NCBI GenBank assembly: GCA_964602655.1
Contig: CAZRSF010000090.1
Location: 1-21,759 of the forward strand
DNA length: 21,759 bases
DNA from: Moduliflexus sp964602655
Lineage (GTDB): Bacteria > Moduliflexota > Moduliflexia > Moduliflexales > Moduliflexaceae
Direction of reading: 5' to 3'
Both the position numbers and the translations under genes were made by a program. A model generated the notes under the pieces. It did not search any database. It saw only the letters and a list, made by a program, of their open reading frames with translations, and was not told the DNA's origin. Below are positions 7,572 to 16,167 of the stretch, one piece after another (position 1 is the first letter of the stretch; the number at the start of each line of letters is the position of its first letter).

Positions 7572-7627
7572 TTTCGAATGAGGCTTGCAGTATTTGGACG
7601 CATGTCGTATGCGTATCTCATTCGAAA
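7572..7627 (+). promoter_or_regulatory. Nested hairpin in the LacI-gene leader
   Basis: Perfect 11-bp arms TTTCGAATGAG (7572-7582) and CTCATTCGAAA (7617-7627) enclose a second perfect hairpin ACGCAT-GTCGT-ATGCGT (7598-7614). The structure ends 30 bp before the start codon. It may be a leader RNA structure or a DNA-binding site. Confidence 0.5.
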
Positions 7628-7657
7628 TCCATTAAACCGATTCATTTTCAGGTGGTT

Positions 7658-8665
7658 ATGGCAACGACGGTACATGATGTCGCTCATAAAGCCCAGGTGT
7701 CGGTCGGCACGGTGTCGCGCTACTTGAACGGCTACCAGTTACGCGAGCCGAATCGCGCGCGCATCGAACGCGCCATCGCCGAATTAGGCTTCAAAAGCAA
7801 CATCTTCGCGCGCGGATTGAAACGCAAGCGTTCGATGGCAATTGCGGTCGTGACGCCGGATTTCGATATGTTTTCCACCTCGATTACGACCGCCATCGAG
7901 CAGATTCTGGAACAAGAATCGTATAGCCTGATTATCTGCGATTATCAGCGCGACAAAGACGCGCTGAAGCGCAAGCTGATCTTTTTGCAGGATCGCTATA
8001 TTGACGGCGTCATCCTGTTCCCCTCGAACCTCGCCGCTTCAAGCAAAGACGTTATTCAAAAATATTTGGCGAAAAAGGTTCCGATTGTCCTTGTCGATCA
8101 CGTGATTCCGGGAATCGAAACCGACGCGGTCATCATTGATAACGGCAACGCCTCGTTTCGCGCCATCGAAGAACTGATTCGCCATAATCACCGCCGGATC
8201 GCCATTATCAACGGGCGGCAGGATTCGTTGGTCAGTCAGGAACGCTTGCAGGGCTATTACAACGCGATGCAGACGTATGACATTCCCGCGCGTCAGGAAT
8301 GGATCGTCTGGGGCGATTTTACGCAATACGGCGGGTATCATGCCGTGAAAGCACTTTTAGCGCTGCCGGAACGCCCGACGGCGATTTATACCACCAATTA
8401 CACCATGACCGTCGGTGCCGTCTTAGCGCTTCAGGAAATGCGCGTGTCGATCCCGGAACAGATGTCGCTCGTCGGCTTCGACCGCTTCGAATCTATCGAA
8501 CTGATGGAACCGGCGTTAACGATGGTGGAACAGCCGCTCAATCTCATTGCGCAGAATGCGGCGCAGCTTATTCTGAAACGCATTCGCGGCGAATACAGCG
8601 ATTTTGCCACCACCATCAAATTAAACACGAAAATGGTGATTGGAAATTCTGTCAAAAATATATAG
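7658..8665 (+). CDS. LacI-family transcriptional regulator of the maltodextrin locus
   Basis: A 335-residue repressor-type protein. The N-terminal helix-turn-helix is TTVHDVAHKAQVSVGTVSRYLNG followed by the hinge region ending near ARGLKRKRS; the rest is a periplasmic-binding-protein-like effector domain (SMAIAVVTPDF near residue 59, VILFPSN, VDHVIPGIETDAVIIDN, HRRIAIINGR, TAIYTTNY, VSIPEQMSLVGFDRFE). This layout is standard for LacI/GalR proteins. ATG 7658 is preferred over GTG 7652 because AGG (7650-7652) sits 5 nt before it. The gene lies directly upstream of the malE-like gene on the same strand, so it most likely controls sugar uptake in response to a maltodextrin or its product; the effector is inference. 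Confidence 0.92.
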   Translation: MATTVHDVAHKAQVSVGTVSRYLNGYQLREPNRARIERAIAELGFKSNIFARGLKRKRSMAIAVVTPDFDMFSTSITTAIEQILEQESYSLIICDYQRDKDALKRKLIFLQDRYIDGVILFPSNLAASSKDVIQKYLAKKVPIVLVDHVIPGIETDAVIIDNGNASFRAIEELIRHNHRRIAIINGRQDSLVSQERLQGYYNAMQTYDIPARQEWIVWGDFTQYGGYHAVKALLALPERPTAIYTTNYTMTVGAVLALQEMRVSIPEQMSLVGFDRFESIELMEPALTMVEQPLNLIAQNAAQLILKRIRGEYSDFATTIKLNTKMVIGNSVKNI

Positions 8666-8679
8666 TTGTCGTACAGGCT

Positions 8680-8712
8680 AACCCTGCCAGGGTTTTGAAC
8701 CCTGGCAGGGTT
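8680..8712. repeat. AACCCTGCCAGGGTT palindrome
   Basis: Perfect 15-bp arms AACCCTGCCAGGGTT (8680-8694) and AACCCTGGCAGGGTT (8698-8712), 14 bp after the LacI-gene stop. It can act as a terminator-like hairpin or mRNA end. The 169 bp from here to malE hold no gene; a short TTGA-ACTA-TCAA palindrome at 8848-8859 is a weak operator candidate. Confidence 0.8.
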
Positions 8713-8881
8713 CTTGAAACTGAAATACCCTCAACAGGAGGTGATCGCCGGGCGAGGAAGCGTACCAGATAGCCCGCCCAGAAAAACAGGCCAGACCGCG
8801 TGAGTCTTCGGTGTTCATGCGCAGACACATCTGTTATTCGAATATCATTGAACTATCAACATTTTCAGGAGGAATTCCATC

Positions 8882-10087
8882 ATGAAACGTATTTTCTCAG
8901 TAGCTCTTCTGTGCAGTATCATGCTGTTTGCTGTGGCCGCTCACGCGGAAGTGACGATCCAACTGTGGACGCAGGAAGGCGAAAGCGACGGCGGTTTCCA
9001 GTTTGTCAAAAAATTGGCCGACGGCTTTATGGCGCAGAACGCCGAGGTAAAAATCGAGGTCGTCACGAAAGGCAACGAAGAACTGCGCGAAGATTATCAA
9101 ACATCGAGTTTGGCGGGCAATGCGCCGGACTTACTCTGGACAGTCAGCGACCAGGCGGGCCCGTTCACCAAAGCCGGCTTGATTCAGGCCGTTGACGATC
9201 TGTTCGACCTGAGCGCGTTTGTGGATTCCGCTGTCGCGGGGATTCAATTGGACGGCAAAACCTGGGGCGTGCCGGTCGCAAACGGCAACCACCTGATGTT
9301 GATGTATAACACAAGCCTGATCGCCGAAGCGCCGAAAACGACGGACGAATTGATCGCGAAAGGCAAAGAATTGAGCAAAGACGGGCAATACGGACTCGTG
9401 TGGAATCAGATGGAACCGTTCTGGATGGCGCCGTGGCTTGGCGGATTCGGCGGCAAAGTCTTTGCGGAAGACGGCAAAACCCCGACCCTCAATACCCCGG
9501 AAATGATTGAAACCTTAAAATTCATCATGCTCTTGAAATCGGAGAACATTTTCCCGAAAGAAAGCGATTATGCCGGCGCGGATACGCTCTTCAAAGAAGG
9601 CAAAGCTGCCATGTTAGTCAACGGCGACTGGTCATTAGGCGATTACAAAAAGGTGTTGGGCGACAAATTTGCGACCGCCGCGATGCCGATGGTTTCCTCG
9701 ACGCAAAAATATCCGGCTCCGTACACCAGCGGCAAGTATTTCATGATCAGCGCCGGTGTGGCCGATGCCAAATTAGAAGCGGTGATGGCCTTCGTAGATT
9801 ACGCTACCAACCTGGAAAATCAGGTGGACATGATCAAAACGTTGTCCCGCCTGCCTGCTCGCAAAGAAGCGTTGGAAAACGAAATTGTGAAAAGCGATCC
9901 GATTCTGAGCGGGTCTGCCGCGCAGATGCTGAATGGCACGCCGATGCCAATCGTGTTGGAAATGCGTTGTAACTGGGATGCCATGAAACCGGAATTGAAC
10001 GCCGTGATGTCTGGTCAGAAAAGCCCGGAAGACGCTGCCGTCGCCATGCAGCAAGCTGCTGAATCATGCATCAAAACGCTACAATAA
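8882..10087 (+). CDS. MalE-like maltodextrin-binding protein (ABC transporter, periplasmic)
   Basis: A 401-residue family 1 extracellular solute-binding protein. Residues 1-22 are a signal peptide (basic MKR, hydrophobic core, AHA before Glu23) without a lipobox cysteine, which points to a periplasmic protein of a Gram-negative cell. The mature part starts VTIQLWTQEGES and has the family pattern APDLLWTVSDQAGPF, GIQLDGKTWGVPVANGNHLMLMYNTSL, YGLVWNQMEPFWMAPWLGGFGG and AAMLVNGDWSLGDYK. These fit a maltose/maltodextrin or oligosaccharide binder. AGGAGGAA sits 8 nt before the ATG. It is first in a series with two MalF/MalG-like permeases and an amylase, which supports alpha-glucan as substrate. 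Exact ligand is not proven. Confidence 0.9.
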   Translation: MKRIFSVALLCSIMLFAVAAHAEVTIQLWTQEGESDGGFQFVKKLADGFMAQNAEVKIEVVTKGNEELREDYQTSSLAGNAPDLLWTVSDQAGPFTKAGLIQAVDDLFDLSAFVDSAVAGIQLDGKTWGVPVANGNHLMLMYNTSLIAEAPKTTDELIAKGKELSKDGQYGLVWNQMEPFWMAPWLGGFGGKVFAEDGKTPTLNTPEMIETLKFIMLLKSENIFPKESDYAGADTLFKEGKAAMLVNGDWSLGDYKKVLGDKFATAAMPMVSSTQKYPAPYTSGKYFMISAGVADAKLEAVMAFVDYATNLENQVDMIKTLSRLPARKEALENEIVKSDPILSGSAAQMLNGTPMPIVLEMRCNWDAMKPELNAVMSGQKSPEDAAVAMQQAAESCIKTLQ

Positions 10088-10102
10088 CACTGGTTGTGTT
10101 AT
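10084..10102. repeat. Small hairpin overlapping the malE stop
   Basis: ATAACAC-TGGTT-GTGTTAT, perfect 7-bp arms, with the malE stop codon inside the left arm. It may stabilise the malE mRNA end, as is common after abundant binding proteins; the role is inference. Confidence 0.45.
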
Positions 10103-10112
10103 GAATGAATCC

Positions 10113-10140
10113 GTAGAGACGCACAGCCGTGCGTCTCTAC
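10113..10140. repeat. GTAGAGACGCAC palindrome, intergenic copy
   Basis: Arms GTAGAGACGCAC and GTGCGTCTCTAC with a 4-bp centre, just before the malF ribosome site (TAAGGAGGA). The same palindrome occurs in frame in the ATPase gene at 20611-20638. It lies in the malE-malF gap and could modulate expression between the two. Confidence 0.8.
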
Positions 10141-10157
10141 CGTAAGGAGGAATATCT

Positions 10158-11615
10158 ATGGGATCACTCTCGCCGCAAGTGATGCTTGACAGCTTGAAAC
10201 AAGTCGGGGGCGTCGTGCTCGCGATTATTGCGTTCACCGTCCTGCTGGAACTGGTATTATATTATATTTTCGAAAAAACCCTGAAGCACAAATACGCCAT
10301 GCCGATCATGCTGTTAAGCCCGGCGGTGATTGGCCTGACCTTATTATTTATTTATCCGATAGTATATGAATTCCGGCTCGCCTTCAGCAATATGAGCCTG
10401 GATAATTTCAAGCGCAGCTATAATATTACCGAAGCCGTCGCGGGCAAACTTCAAACGCTTGGCGGCATGCCTGCCGAGGCGGTGATGGAGTTGAAAGGGC
10501 TGACGGATCAGGCCTTCGCCTCCGAAGATGATATGCTGCAAGAACTGACCGTCGCGTTGGGCGCAGAGGCCGTACAGCAGCACAAAGACATCTTTCTCCA
10601 ACATGCGGATCGCAAAGACGGCATGTTACGCATCACCAAACGCACGCTGTTTACGTTAAAAAAACTGCTTCCTGAAGAAATTGTGACGAAACTTCAAGAA
10701 AATAAAGGGATGCTGAATTCGATGTATTCCTCGGAACGCCAATTTTTACATGATGTCGAACAGGCGTTGGGCCGCGAATTGTTCGCACGATACAAACCAT
10801 TGTTTCTTCAATACGCTCTCGCCAATGCCGGCCCGACCTTCGGCTGGCAGCAGGGAGTGAACAATTTTCGAGAGATGTTCACCGGCCCGGTGCTGAAACA
10901 AATTCATTTTATGCCGCTGTTCCAGCGCACGATCCTCTGGACGGCGATTCAGATATTTTTCCATACGACGCTCGGCTTAGGCTTAGCGATGCTGATGAAT
11001 AACAATATCAAATTCAAAGGGGTCTATCGCACCTTGATTATCGTTCCATGGGCGGTGCCGCAGATTATCGCGGTGTTGGCCTGGCGCGGCGAATTCCATT
11101 CCCAGTACGGTTTTATCAATATTATGCTTGGCTACCTCGGTATCGCCGCCATCGAATGGAAATCAAACCCATTCTGGAATTATGTCGCCATGAATATCGT
11201 CAATATCTGGCTCGGCGTGCCGTTTATGATGGTGATTCTGTTGGGCGGCCTGCAAAGTATTCCGATCACCTTTTACGAAGCGGCGGATGTGGATGGCGCG
11301 TCCCGCTGGCATAAATTCCGACACATCACGTTCCCGCTGATTCAGCCGGTCATGACGCCCGCCGTGATTCTCGGCGTGATCTGGACGTTCAACAATTTCA
11401 ACGTTCCATTCATGATTAACGAATACGAGTTGGAATCTTCGGACATCCTTGTCACGGCCTTGTTCCGCTCGGCCTTCGAATATAACCGCTACGGCTTTGC
11501 CGCCGCGTTTGCGCTCGTGATTTTCATGATTCTGCTGGCGTTCTGTTTGGTCTATATGCGGCTCGTCAAGCTGGATTTGGGGTTAGGCGGCAAACGGAAA
11601 AAAGCGGCGGCGTAG
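10158..11615 (+). CDS. MalF-like ABC permease with a duplicated helical extracytoplasmic domain
   Basis: A 485-residue inner-membrane permease of a maltodextrin importer. Predicted membrane segments are at ~14-36 and 47-70, then ~258-280 and several more to ~470. The EAA loop that contacts the ATPase is EAADVDGASRWHKFRHITFP (375-393). Between the second and third segments lies a ~185-residue region, like the P2 loop of E. coli MalF in position. Here it is helical and contains two related repeats: residues ~97-150 and ~165-220 share an ALGxE....K.xFLQxA pattern. Strong ribosome site (AAGGAGG). It follows malE and precedes malG. No ATPase gene lies nearby, so it must share one encoded elsewhere. 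Confidence 0.9.
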   Translation: MGSLSPQVMLDSLKQVGGVVLAIIAFTVLLELVLYYIFEKTLKHKYAMPIMLLSPAVIGLTLLFIYPIVYEFRLAFSNMSLDNFKRSYNITEAVAGKLQTLGGMPAEAVMELKGLTDQAFASEDDMLQELTVALGAEAVQQHKDIFLQHADRKDGMLRITKRTLFTLKKLLPEEIVTKLQENKGMLNSMYSSERQFLHDVEQALGRELFARYKPLFLQYALANAGPTFGWQQGVNNFREMFTGPVLKQIHFMPLFQRTILWTAIQIFFHTTLGLGLAMLMNNNIKFKGVYRTLIIVPWAVPQIIAVLAWRGEFHSQYGFINIMLGYLGIAAIEWKSNPFWNYVAMNIVNIWLGVPFMMVILLGGLQSIPITFYEAADVDGASRWHKFRHITFPLIQPVMTPAVILGVIWTFNNFNVPFMINEYELESSDILVTALFRSAFEYNRYGFAAAFALVIFMILLAFCLVYMRLVKLDLGLGGKRKKAAA

Positions 11616-11642
11616 TACGTCGAAACTATCGTTTCGACGTAC
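11615..11642. repeat. GAAAC/GTTTC hairpin between malF and malG
   Basis: Perfect 12-bp arms GTACGTCGAAAC and GTTTCGACGTAC with a TATC loop, starting at the last base of the malF stop codon. It is related to the hairpin at 2926-2947. Confidence 0.8.
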
Positions 11643-11685
11643 ACCTCAGCCCACAAAAAACTCTTCTTTCTACGGGAGCAAATGT

Positions 11686-12561
11686 ATGAAACAACAATCA
11701 TTTTCAGAATGGCTTTTTAAAAGCCACTTGCAACAACGCAGCCCCTTCGAACGCATGGTGATTCATGGCATCTTGATTCTGACGTGCATGATCGCGATTT
11801 ATCCCGCGCTGCGAGTGCTGACGATCTCGCTGCGTCCGGGAGATCGCGCCCTTTCCACGACCTTAGAGATTATTCCGCCCGACGCGACATTGAAAAATTA
11901 CACGGCGGTGCTGTTCGAAAAAGAGTTTATCCGCTGGCTCTGGAATAGCCTGGTCATCACGATGTCAACCGCGACCATCGGCGTGATCTTGGCGTCAACC
12001 TCGGCGTATGCGTTTTCCCGATGGCAGTTTCCGGGACGCACCGCCGGGCTGATCTTTTTGCTCACCACGCAGATGATCCCTGGCGTCATGCTTTTAGTGC
12101 CGATTTATATTCTCGCGGCCAAACTCGACATTATCAATACCTGGATCGGGTTGGTCGTGACATACAGCGTCACCAGCATCCCGTTCAGCATCTGGATTTT
12201 GAAGGGCTATTACGACACGATCCCGGAAGAATTGGAACACGCCGCCATGATTGACGGCACGTCGCAGCTTGGCGCGTTCTACCGGATTATTCTGCCGTTA
12301 GCCTCGCCCGCGCTCTCAATTGTGTTTCTGTTCAATTTCATGAGCGCCTGGAACGACTTCGTCTTAGCGCGCGTCATTTTGCAGAAAGAGGCGATGTACA
12401 CCTGGCCGCTCGGCCTGTTCCGCATGATGCAGCAGTTTCAGACACAGTGGGGCATGTTTTCCGCCGGGTCGCTGATAGTGACGATTCCGGTCATGACGCT
12501 CTTTTTAGCCTCGTCCAAATATCTCGTTTCCGGCCTGACATTAGGCGGGACGAAGGAATAA
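11686..12561 (+). CDS. MalG-like ABC transporter permease
   Basis: A 291-residue inner-membrane permease, the partner of the MalF-like protein. It has a first membrane segment near residues 26-46, an extracytoplasmic loop ending in the NYTAVLF region, then NSLVITMSTATIGVILAS, further segments, and the EAA-type loop EELEHAAMIDGTSQLGAFYRIILP (190-213) for contact with the ATPase. The C-terminus SGLTLGGTKE matches the SGLTxGGxKG end of MalG proteins. Length is typical. GGGAGC lies 6-11 nt before the ATG. It is separated from malF by 70 bp with a hairpin and is followed by a terminator-like palindrome before the amylase gene. Confidence 0.92.
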   Translation: MKQQSFSEWLFKSHLQQRSPFERMVIHGILILTCMIAIYPALRVLTISLRPGDRALSTTLEIIPPDATLKNYTAVLFEKEFIRWLWNSLVITMSTATIGVILASTSAYAFSRWQFPGRTAGLIFLLTTQMIPGVMLLVPIYILAAKLDIINTWIGLVVTYSVTSIPFSIWILKGYYDTIPEELEHAAMIDGTSQLGAFYRIILPLASPALSIVFLFNFMSAWNDFVLARVILQKEAMYTWPLGLFRMMQQFQTQWGMFSAGSLIVTIPVMTLFLASSKYLVSGLTLGGTKE

Positions 12562-12584
12562 TCATTCCGATGCTCCTGTCATAG

Positions 12585-12651
12585 ACGGTAGCCCCGCGCT
12601 ACGTCGCGGAAAATACTATCGAACATCCGCGACATAGCGCGGGGCTACCGT
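12585..12651. terminator. Long palindrome after malG, terminator-like
   Basis: Arms of 26 bp (12585-12610 and 12626-12651) pair with a single mismatch; the core reads GGTAGCCCCGCGCT. Four T's follow, including the last base of the right arm. It lies in the 167-bp gap before the amylase gene, so it could attenuate or separate transcription. It is also of the type of dispersed repeat seen in the rest of the window. Confidence 0.65.
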
Positions 12652-12728
12652 TTTCTGACGTTCGACGCGAAGCGGCCTTGCCTTAAATTCGCTCTCTCAT
12701 AAAAATTTATCATTACAAGGAGGATTGC

Positions 12729-15700
12729 ATGAAAAATCAACGCATATTCAGCATGTTCGCCGTCTTGCTTCTGCTATTATGCTTCGCTGCCGATGCGCAG
12801 GCGCAGGATTCCGCCTATCTGATTCTCTGGAATATCGCCGCCAAAAGCGGGCAGGTGCTGCCGATGACATCCGAAGCCGACGGCCTGTTCACAATCAACG
12901 TTCCGGTCGCGCAGGGCGCGTACACCTTCCGCGTTGCCGTTGGCGAGCAAAAACGCCCGATTTATGGTGTGGACGGCAAAGAAAACGGCACACCGATTCC
13001 GTTGGATGTGGCGGAAGATCGTCAGGTTTCATTCGTGTTTCATGCCGATACGCATGTCGTTGACGTGACGATTGGCGAGCCGTTCACGCCCGCCCGGCGC
13101 GTCGTCTTAGTCGGGAATCTGCAAGACGATCTCGGCAATGCGAGCGGGCAATTCGGCGGCGCATGGGACCCGACCGCGGAAAGCACCCGCATGGAAATGT
13201 TCGCCGAAAACCTGTACCGTTTTTCCGGCCATCTGCCCGCCGGACGCTATGAATACAAAGTCGCGATCGGCGGCAATTGGCAGGAAAACTACGGACAGGA
13301 TGGCAAGCAGGATGGCGCGAATATCGTGCTGGATGTGCCGCAAGAGCAGGACGTGACGTTTTATTACAACGATGTCACGCATAAAATCGCTGACAGCACA
13401 TGGTACGAAAAACTGTCAGACGACCAACTTCCCCGTATTGTCGGCGATCTGCAAACCGAGCTTGCCGGAGATTTGCCGCTGACGGATCATGATTTTTCAC
13501 ATGTCTATACGCTCGCGCTCACCGTTCCGGCGGGAACGCATTCCTTCCGAATTGCCGCCGGAAGCGAGCAGAATATTTACGGCAAAGATGGCAAACAGGA
13601 CGGCGAGCCGCTCGAATTCAGCGTCAAAGAGCCGAAAGAGATCGTTATCGTTTTCGACCTGAACACGAAACAAACCGTCGTGGATGACGGCAGCATTCAG
13701 GAAGCCCTTCTGTTTCACGATACCTTCGACCTCGTGTATCGCGCGCCGTTCGAAGCGGTGAAAACCGGCGAAGTCGTCACGCTCCGTTTTCATGCCGGAG
13801 CAGGCGAAGTCACTGCCGCGCAATTGATCATCGGCAAGGCCGATATTCAGGGCAATCAGGTGCGCTATGGCGTTGCCGACAACGCGCAGGACATGACCCT
13901 GAAAGAGACGAACACCGTCAACGACACGAACGTGGATGTCTGGGAAATCACGGTGGCATTGGACGCGCCGGGCTTATATGGCTATAAATTCCGACTGAAT
14001 CACGCCAAAGAATTCGGCGACGACACCAAAGCTGGCGGCACGGGCAAAGCCGGCATTTCCGGCGTGGCCTATTTTCCGCTGACCGTCTATGACGCCGCCT
14101 TTACGACGCCGAATTGGATCAAAGAGGCGATTATTTATCAGATTTTTCCGGATCGCTTTTTCAACGGCAAACCCGCAAACGATTCCGCCAAAACGACCGC
14201 CAGAGGCGCAGAGCCGCTGGCTTCGCGCACATGGGATCAGCAGCCCGGAATTCCCGGCGTGAACGACAGCGACGAGTTCTTCAATAACGACTTTTTCGGC
14301 GGCGATCTTGACGGCATTCGCCAGAAATTGGATTATCTGCAAAGCCTCGGCGTCACGGTGTTGTATCTGAACCCGATTTTCACCGCCGCGTCGAATCACA
14401 AATACGACGCGGCCAATTACGACGAAGTTGACCCGCTGTTTGGCACGATGGAAGATTTCACCGCGTTAACCAAAGAGTTGCAGGCGCGCGGCATGCACCT
14501 GATGCTCGACGGCGTCTTCAATCATGTCGGCGACGATTCCATCTATTTCGACCGGTACGGCAAATACGAGTGGGTCGGCGCGTATGAATATTGGACGCGG
14601 GTCTATGACAAAATGAATACCTCCGCGCTGCGCGTGAAAGATGCGCAAAAGTTAGCGGAACAGGAATTGACCGTCGAAGGCCAGAAACTCAGCCCTTACG
14701 GCTGGCAGAACTGGTTTACCGTGCAAAACGTCAAAGAGAACGACCGCTACCGCTACGAAGGCTGGGCGGGCTACGACAGCCTGCCGGTGGTGCGTGATTT
14801 GAGCGCACAAGAAGTCGAAAGTGCGATTGTTGATCGCAAAAGCGAGTTAAATAACCGGTTGTGGGCGGATTATATCCTGTTCGACGAGAATTCCGTCGCC
14901 AAACGCTGGATCAAGGCTGGCAGTTCCGGCTGGCGCATGGATGTGGCGACTGAGGTTGATCCGGCCTTCTGGCAGGCGTTCCGCAAAGAGATGAAGCAAA
15001 TGACGCTTCCGTCCGGCGAACAGCCAGTCTTGCTTGCGGAAACGTGGCAGGATGCGTCGCTCTTTTTCCTCGGCGACCAGTTCGATTCGGTCATGAATTA
15101 CGGCTTCCGCCATGCTGTGCAGAATCAGTTCTTGCTCGGCGGCGACGCGGCGGCGGCGGATGCCACGTTCCGAACCATGCGCCAGAATTATCCGAAAGAA
15201 GCGTATTACAGCCTGATGAACCTGATCGGCTCGCACGACACCGCCAGAGCGATTCATCTATTGGGCGGCGGCAAAGAGGAACGTTTGATTGCGGAAAAAG
15301 GGAAGGATTTCGACTACGAATTGGGCAAACAACGCCTGAAACTCGCGGCGATCTTTCAGATGGGCTATCCAGGCGCACCAACGATTTATTATGGCGACGA
15401 GGCCGGACTGTTCGGAGCGCAAGACCCGGATTGCCGCCGCCCGTATCCCTGGGGCAGCGAAGATCAAGATTTGCTCGCGCATTATCGCAAAATCGCGGAC
15501 ATCCGCACCGCGCATAAAGACCTGTTCGCGCATGGCGACCTTCTCACCCTGTACGCCGAAGGCGACGTGTACGTGTATGCGCGAACCTTCGAGACGCAGG
15601 CCGCGATCATTGCCATCAATCGAGGCAATGCGGCGAAAGAGATGACGCTAACCCTGCCGGAGACCTTCACTGGCGGCGCGTTCAGCGACCAGCTTGATTC

Positions 15701-15782
15701 GGCGTATCGCGCGACAGCTTCGAATCAGACGCTCGCCATCAGCCTTCCCGCCATGACCGGGCGGATGCTGCTTGCGGAATAA
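12729..15782 (+). CDS. Secreted GH13 neopullulanase/alpha-amylase with three X25-like N-terminal modules
   Basis: A 1017-residue alpha-glucan hydrolase. Residues 1-25 are a signal peptide ending AQA before Gln26; no lipobox. Three related beta-rich modules follow (~28-112, ~122-220, ~234-316), each with a YGxDGKxxG turn and a TH or NTK end; they resemble X25 starch-binding-type modules of amylopullulanases. Residues ~322-455 look like a cyclomaltodextrinase/neopullulanase N-domain. The GH13 barrel starts at IIYQIFPDRF (468). Conserved region I is DGVFNH (594-599); the nucleophile is Asp738 in GWRMDVA; the acid/base is Glu771 in AETW; Asp837 is in GSHDTAR. All catalytic residues are present. 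AAGGAGG precedes the ATG. It probably makes maltodextrins for the adjacent transporter; exact specificity (alpha-1,4 or 1,6) is open. Confidence 0.92.
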   Translation: MKNQRIFSMFAVLLLLLCFAADAQAQDSAYLILWNIAAKSGQVLPMTSEADGLFTINVPVAQGAYTFRVAVGEQKRPIYGVDGKENGTPIPLDVAEDRQVSFVFHADTHVVDVTIGEPFTPARRVVLVGNLQDDLGNASGQFGGAWDPTAESTRMEMFAENLYRFSGHLPAGRYEYKVAIGGNWQENYGQDGKQDGANIVLDVPQEQDVTFYYNDVTHKIADSTWYEKLSDDQLPRIVGDLQTELAGDLPLTDHDFSHVYTLALTVPAGTHSFRIAAGSEQNIYGKDGKQDGEPLEFSVKEPKEIVIVFDLNTKQTVVDDGSIQEALLFHDTFDLVYRAPFEAVKTGEVVTLRFHAGAGEVTAAQLIIGKADIQGNQVRYGVADNAQDMTLKETNTVNDTNVDVWEITVALDAPGLYGYKFRLNHAKEFGDDTKAGGTGKAGISGVAYFPLTVYDAAFTTPNWIKEAIIYQIFPDRFFNGKPANDSAKTTARGAEPLASRTWDQQPGIPGVNDSDEFFNNDFFGGDLDGIRQKLDYLQSLGVTVLYLNPIFTAASNHKYDAANYDEVDPLFGTMEDFTALTKELQARGMHLMLDGVFNHVGDDSIYFDRYGKYEWVGAYEYWTRVYDKMNTSALRVKDAQKLAEQELTVEGQKLSPYGWQNWFTVQNVKENDRYRYEGWAGYDSLPVVRDLSAQEVESAIVDRKSELNNRLWADYILFDENSVAKRWIKAGSSGWRMDVATEVDPAFWQAFRKEMKQMTLPSGEQPVLLAETWQDASLFFLGDQFDSVMNYGFRHAVQNQFLLGGDAAAADATFRTMRQNYPKEAYYSLMNLIGSHDTARAIHLLGGGKEERLIAEKGKDFDYELGKQRLKLAAIFQMGYPGAPTIYYGDEAGLFGAQDPDCRRPYPWGSEDQDLLAHYRKIADIRTAHKDLFAHGDLLTLYAEGDVYVYARTFETQAAIIAINRGNAAKEMTLTLPETFTGGAFSDQLDSAYRATASNQTLAISLPAMTGRMLLAE

Positions 15783-15803
15783 AAACGCCCCCCAGCCGGA
15801 CAT

Positions 15804-15839
15804 AGCTGTCAGACACTTTTAACGTGTCTGACAGCTTTT
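15804..15839 (+). terminator. TGTCAGACA hairpin after the amylase gene (repeat copy c)
   Basis: Arms AGCTGTCAGACAC (15804-15816) and GTGTCTGACAGCT (15824-15836), 7-nt loop, then a run of T's. It lies 21 bp after the amylase stop and has terminator form. The 607-bp gap up to 16390 holds this hairpin, two foldback elements and a double hairpin, and no supportable gene. Confidence 0.75.
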
Positions 15840-15877
15840 CGTGTCATAACCATCCTTGACAAACCTCGTGACGAAAT

Positions 15878-15990
15878 ACAGCGGTATTCATTTTGCTATT
15901 GAACGTGAAAAAGGAGTCTCAACGCGAAGCTTTGACAGCGAAAGCTCCGCGTTCGCACTCCTCAGCGCTTGTCAATATGCGATCAAGCTT
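15878..15990. repeat. ~117-bp foldback element, copy iii
   Basis: Left end ACAGCGGTATTCA, then ATTGAACGTGA, GGAGTCTCAACGCGAAGC, hairpin GCGAAAGC-TCC-GCGTTCGC and ACTCCTCAG. The right end is degraded, so the boundary near 15990 is approximate. It shares ATTGAACGTGA and the core with copy iv. Confidence 0.7.
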
Positions 15991-16167
15991 GACAGCGTTA
16001 GCGCGGATCAATGAACAGTATAAGCGTAGATGTTTATTCACGTGAGTCGAACAAAATTATCAAAAAATTTGCCTCGCGAAACGATCTGCTTGTCTATCCG
16101 TATTCAGAGGCAGCAAAGGTTTGTATGTATTGTCATACCAATTGCGGTTGAAATGATCATAACTGTA

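Noticed and set aside
8713..8881. Riboswitch or small gene between the LacI-type and malE-like genes
   Set aside because: An AGGAGGTGATC stretch at ~8738 looks like a ribosome site, but no sensible frame follows and no known riboswitch core was seen.
13974..15533. Minus-strand frames of 60-141 codons inside the amylase gene
   Set aside because: All lie opposite conserved GH13 sequence with intact catalytic residues; they are antisense shadows.
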